Assembly: GCF_900545205.1 (NCBI RefSeq)
Contig: NZ_UQYC01000049.1
Span: forward strand, 1 to 14,903
DNA from: an uncultured Veillonella sp.
GTDB taxonomy: Bacteria; Bacillota; Negativicutes; Veillonellales; Veillonellaceae
Length of the DNA: 14,903 nt
Direction: 5' to 3'
Below are positions 12,810-14,903 of the stretch, piece after piece. Position numbers and translations under genes: made by a program. Positions within the stretch are counted from its first letter, which is position 1, and each line of letters begins with the position of its first letter. The notes below the pieces were generated by a model, which worked only from the letters and a program-made list of their open reading frames with translations, made no database searches and was not told where the DNA came from.

Positions 12810-12874
12810 ATATATACATATGCGATATCAGTAAATATAGAGTATAACTAAATATATATGAAATAACTAAATAG

Positions 12875-12892
12875 AATGTGTGAATAGACACA
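12875..12892. repeat. Small inverted repeat before the terminator
   Basis: ATGTGT-GAATAG-ACACAT is a perfect 6-bp inverted repeat in the 3' UTR after the ArnT-like gene. It is probably a minor hairpin. Confidence 0.3.
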
Positions 12893-12897
12893 TATAG

Positions 12898-12935
12898 AAA
12901 CAGGCAGTATCTGATGGATACTGCCTGTTTTGTAT
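12898..12935 (+). terminator. Rho-independent terminator of the dedA operon
   Basis: A perfect 14-bp stem AAACAGGCAGTATC (12898-12911) / GATACTGCCTGTTT (12917-12930) has a TGATG loop and a T-rich tail. It closes the two-gene transcript about 90 bases after the stop. Confidence 0.93.
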
Positions 12936-12975
12936 TTCGTGAGTATCTTTTGTTTGCTTTGCCCCTAGCCACTAG

Positions 12976-13005
12976 CTACTATACTTATTGTTATATGTGT
13001 AGTAG
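12976..13005. repeat. Hairpin in the intergenic region before the ABC transporter
   Basis: CTACTATAC (12976-12984) pairs with GTGTAGTAG (12997-13005) over nine positions with one G-T pair and a 12-base loop. It lies upstream of the promoter, so it could be a protein-binding site rather than an RNA element. No gene is present between the terminator and the promoter. Confidence 0.35.
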
Positions 13006-13066
13006 ACCGCCTATATTGATACTTTTCGCACCTAAATAATAATACCTATAATATTACTGTGTTTTA

Positions 13067-13095
13067 TTGACAGAATTAATACATATTGTTATAGT
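13067..13095 (+). promoter_or_regulatory. Strong sigma-A type promoter of the ABC transporter operon
   Basis: TTGACA (13067-13072), a 17-base spacer and TATAGT (13090-13095) match the consensus at 11 of 12 positions. Transcription should start near 13102, giving a leader of about 117 bases. A weaker upstream pair, TTGATA (13016) with TAATAC (13040), is possible. Confidence 0.75.
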
Positions 13096-13124
13096 AGGGT
13101 ATAAACAAGTTTGGAAACGAGGTG

Positions 13125-13156
13125 TTCTAAAACCATATTTCATCTAGGTTTTAGAA
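13125..13156 (+). other. Hairpin in the 5' leader of the ABC transporter operon
   Basis: TTCTAAAACC (13125-13134) and GGTTTTAGAA (13147-13156) form a perfect 10-bp stem with a 12-base loop, followed at 13169-13180 by a small TGACA-TG-TGTCA repeat. Both lie between the promoter and the ribosome site, where a regulatory RNA would sit. It matches no riboswitch consensus I recognise (not TPP, cobalamin, SAM or guanidine-I). Confidence 0.45.
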
Positions 13157-13218
13157 ATGTGCGAAAAATGACATGTGTCAAAAACGCCCCTTGTTATGAG
13201 GTGGAAAGAGGGGAAGTT

Positions 13219-14172
13219 ATGAAGAAGACTTGGTATCTAATCATTGCAGTGGTCCTTTTGGTTATCGGTGGTATAGTATATGGCTATCATGAGCACCATA
13301 AACCAAAAACGACCCAAGAATTAAAAACTGTACGCGTAGCCTATTTACCAATTACTCATGCATTACCAGTATTTGCTACAAAAGAACTGGAAACGGCAGA
13401 TGGTCCTGTTCATGTAGAGCTTGTTAAATATGGGTCTTGGCCAGAGCTTATGGATGCGTTAAATACCGGCAAGGTAGATGCTGCAGCTGTTCTTGTTGAA
13501 CTTGCTGTAAAGGCTCGTGAACAAGGCATTGATGTGCGCGCAGCTGCACTGGGTCATACAGAGGGTAACATTATCATCGTAAATAAGGATATTAACTCTG
13601 TCCGAGACTTAAAAGGCAAATCCTTTGCTATTCCGCATAAACAATCAACTCAAAAAATTCTCGTGGATTGCATGCTTGAGAATGCTGGTCTAAGTGAAAA
13701 GGATGTGCAAGTCGTTGAAATGAGTCCTCCTGAAATGCCATCAGCGTTAGCGGTAGGACAAATTGCTGGGTATAGTGTAGCTGAACCATTTGGGTCTCTT
13801 GCATTAGAAATGGGAAATGGTAAGGTCTTTGAAGATCCTGACCACCTCTGGCATGACAATATTTGCTGTGCCCTTGTGTTTAATGGTAAATTCGTCGATG
13901 AACACCACGATTTGGCGAAAGCTTTCACAAAGGCCTATCTCGATGCAGGTACATATTTAGATGAGCATCCAGAGGCACAAAAGGAGATTTCCTTAAAATA
14001 CATGAAGTTTAAGGACCCTGTTATTGAACGTTCCTTGCAAGTTATCGGTTTTAAAGATTTAGCCCTTACAGAGGACCGTTATAATGCGCTCGTGCATCAC
14101 ATGACACATATTGATTTAATCAAAAACGTGCCGAGCTATTCAGAGTTTGTAGATCAAACATTGTTACCATAG
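13219..14172 (+). CDS. NitT/TauT-type ABC transporter substrate-binding protein
   Basis: This 317-residue binding protein of the SsuA/THI5-like (NMT1) family captures a small solute outside the inner membrane and delivers it to the permease encoded next. The N-terminal helix at about 5-22 is a signal anchor without a lipobox Cys, so it may be an uncleaved anchor or ordinary signal peptide. The two-lobed fold begins at VRVAYLPITHALPVFATKE. The family's GKVDAAAVLVE, DLKGKSFAIPHKQSTQ and AGYSVAEPFGSLALE segments follow, along with an unusual HDNICCALVF with adjacent cysteines. The start at 13219 has AGAGGGG 5 bases upstream; the frame opens upstream at 13111 but that region is the leader. Family members import sulfonates, nitrate, taurine or thiamine precursors; the substrate cannot be assigned here. 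Confidence 0.85.
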   Translation: MKKTWYLIIAVVLLVIGGIVYGYHEHHKPKTTQELKTVRVAYLPITHALPVFATKELETADGPVHVELVKYGSWPELMDALNTGKVDAAAVLVELAVKAREQGIDVRAAALGHTEGNIIIVNKDINSVRDLKGKSFAIPHKQSTQKILVDCMLENAGLSEKDVQVVEMSPPEMPSALAVGQIAGYSVAEPFGSLALEMGNGKVFEDPDHLWHDNICCALVFNGKFVDEHHDLAKAFTKAYLDAGTYLDEHPEAQKEISLKYMKFKDPVIERSLQVIGFKDLALTEDRYNALVHHMTHIDLIKNVPSYSEFVDQTLLP

Positions 14173-14182
14173 GAGGGGGACC

Positions 14183-14903
14183 ATGAAGAAATATACATAT
14201 GTGCCGGGCGCATTTATTGCAGCGTGGCTGATTTGGGAATTAATCGTTCGCCTCGGCGGATTTAACGAAGCGTTATTACCAACGCCATATAAGGTATTGC
14301 TTGGCTTTGGAGAACTCATTGGAGATGGTGTTCTCTTTAAGGACATTGCAGATAGTTTAGTACGCTTCTTTATTGGCTATATCATTTCTGTTGTAGCTGG
14401 TGTCTTCCTCGGCCTAATCTTGGGCTGGTACAAAGGGATTTGGAACTACATCAATCCTATCGTTCAAGTCATTCGACCAATTTCTCCAGTGGCTTGGTTG
14501 CCATTTATCGTTCTATTCTTCGGTATCGGTCAAGCACCGGCTATCGTAATCATCTTTATTGCAGCGTTCTTCCCTGTGCTATTGTCCACAGTGTCTGCCA
14601 TCCAAAATATCGACCCTGTATATATCAAGGTAGCGCGCAACTTTGGCATTAAACAACCTGAATTGTTATTTAAAATTGTGTTGCCTGCTGTATTCCCTGG
14701 CATTGCATCTGGTCTTCACATCGCCCTTGGTACAGCGTGGATCTTCCTTGTAACAGGCGAAATGGTAGGCTCTCAAACGGGCCTTGGCTTCCTCATCATC
14801 GATATGAGAAATAACTTGCGTAACGACCTATTGATGGTAGCCATCTTGACCATCGGTTTCGTTGGGCTTTTACTCGATTGGGGCGTATCTCTCATCGAAA
14901 AAT
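14183..14903 (+). CDS. NitT/TauT-type ABC transporter permease (3' end outside window)
   Basis: The frame is open from the ATG at 14183 to the window end (240 codons read, no stop). AGGAGGGGGA overlaps the preceding stop, giving translational coupling. The protein begins MKKYTYVPGAFIAAWLIWEL with a membrane helix. It then has the SsuC/TauC family pattern: LLPTPYKV, SLVRFFIGYIISVVAGVFLG, RPISPVAWLPFIVLFFGIGQ and the EAA-like coupling loop ARNFGIKQPELLFKIVLPAVFPGIASGL, which contacts the ATPase. About six membrane helices fit the family; the usual length is ~250-260, so only a short tail is missing. The ATPase gene is expected just beyond the window. Confidence 0.9.
   Translation, partial: MKKYTYVPGAFIAAWLIWELIVRLGGFNEALLPTPYKVLLGFGELIGDGVLFKDIADSLVRFFIGYIISVVAGVFLGLILGWYKGIWNYINPIVQVIRPISPVAWLPFIVLFFGIGQAPAIVIIFIAAFFPVLLSTVSAIQNIDPVYIKVARNFGIKQPELLFKIVLPAVFPGIASGLHIALGTAWIFLVTGEMVGSQTGLGFLIIDMRNNLRNDLLMVAILTIGFVGLLLDWGVSLIEK

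Noticed and set aside
13111..13218. N-terminal extension of the binding protein from TTG 13111 or ATG 13168
   Set aside because: It would overlap the promoter-proximal hairpin, has no ribosome site, and puts 36 non-secretory residues before a clear signal helix with its own ribosome site.

Overview
The window looks like chromosomal DNA of an anaerobic, Gram-negative-type Firmicute (Negativicutes), most likely Veillonella or a close relative. This rests on the AT-rich intergenic DNA, the Firmicute-style strong AGGAGG ribosome sites, the envelope-related genes (DedA, an ArnT-like transferase, a lipopolysaccharide-kinase-like protein), and a heavily expressed soluble-type succinate dehydrogenase/fumarate reductase set as expected for propionate fermentation. 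The genus is inferred; no rRNA gene is present to test it.

Layout. Positions 1-1714 (+) hold two tandem DUF445 membrane proteins overlapping by ATGA; the first is cut by the window edge. They converge on a two-component system on the minus strand (histidine kinase 1782-3197, OmpR-type regulator 3175-3849), with a strong hairpin terminator between them. Then comes an 887-base AT-rich region without a convincing gene. It carries nested inverted repeats and a perfect 7-1-7 Fur-box-like palindrome (4221-4235). Positions 4737-8294 (+) are a tight three-gene operon: flavoprotein (SdhA/FrdA), iron-sulfur protein (SdhB/FrdB) and a two-CCG-domain HdrB/SdhE-like protein, closed by a structured 3' UTR and a strong terminator. 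A good promoter and structured leader follow, then a kinase-like gene (8663-9409) and its terminator. Four 20-bp tandem repeats (9581-9660) precede two very small genes of the DUF1659/DUF2922 type (9753-9959, 10196-10417), each with a near-perfect ribosome site. Next is a DedA / ArnT-like pair (10579-12809). Last is a NitT/TauT-type ABC transporter (binding protein 13219-14172, permease from 14183 off the window end) behind a TTGACA-17-TATAGT promoter and a hairpin-bearing leader.

How the parts work together. The enzyme operon is the metabolic centrepiece. Its three subunits deviate together from the textbook succinate dehydrogenase. The covalent-FAD histidine is replaced by Ala. The third iron-sulfur site has an extra Cys, favouring [4Fe-4S] over [3Fe-4S]. 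The membrane cytochrome b subunits are absent, with an HdrB-like CCG protein in their place. Together this suggests a non-classical (type E / thiol-fumarate-reductase-like) enzyme biased towards fumarate reduction. DedA, the ArnT-like protein and the kinase-like protein plausibly act on the cell envelope. The DUF1659/DUF2922 pair has no known function.

No tRNA, rRNA, transposase, phage gene or CRISPR array was recognised. The strongest leads for undescribed biology are the unusual fumarate reductase, the Fur-like site in its long leader region, and the 20-bp repeat array before the small DUF genes.
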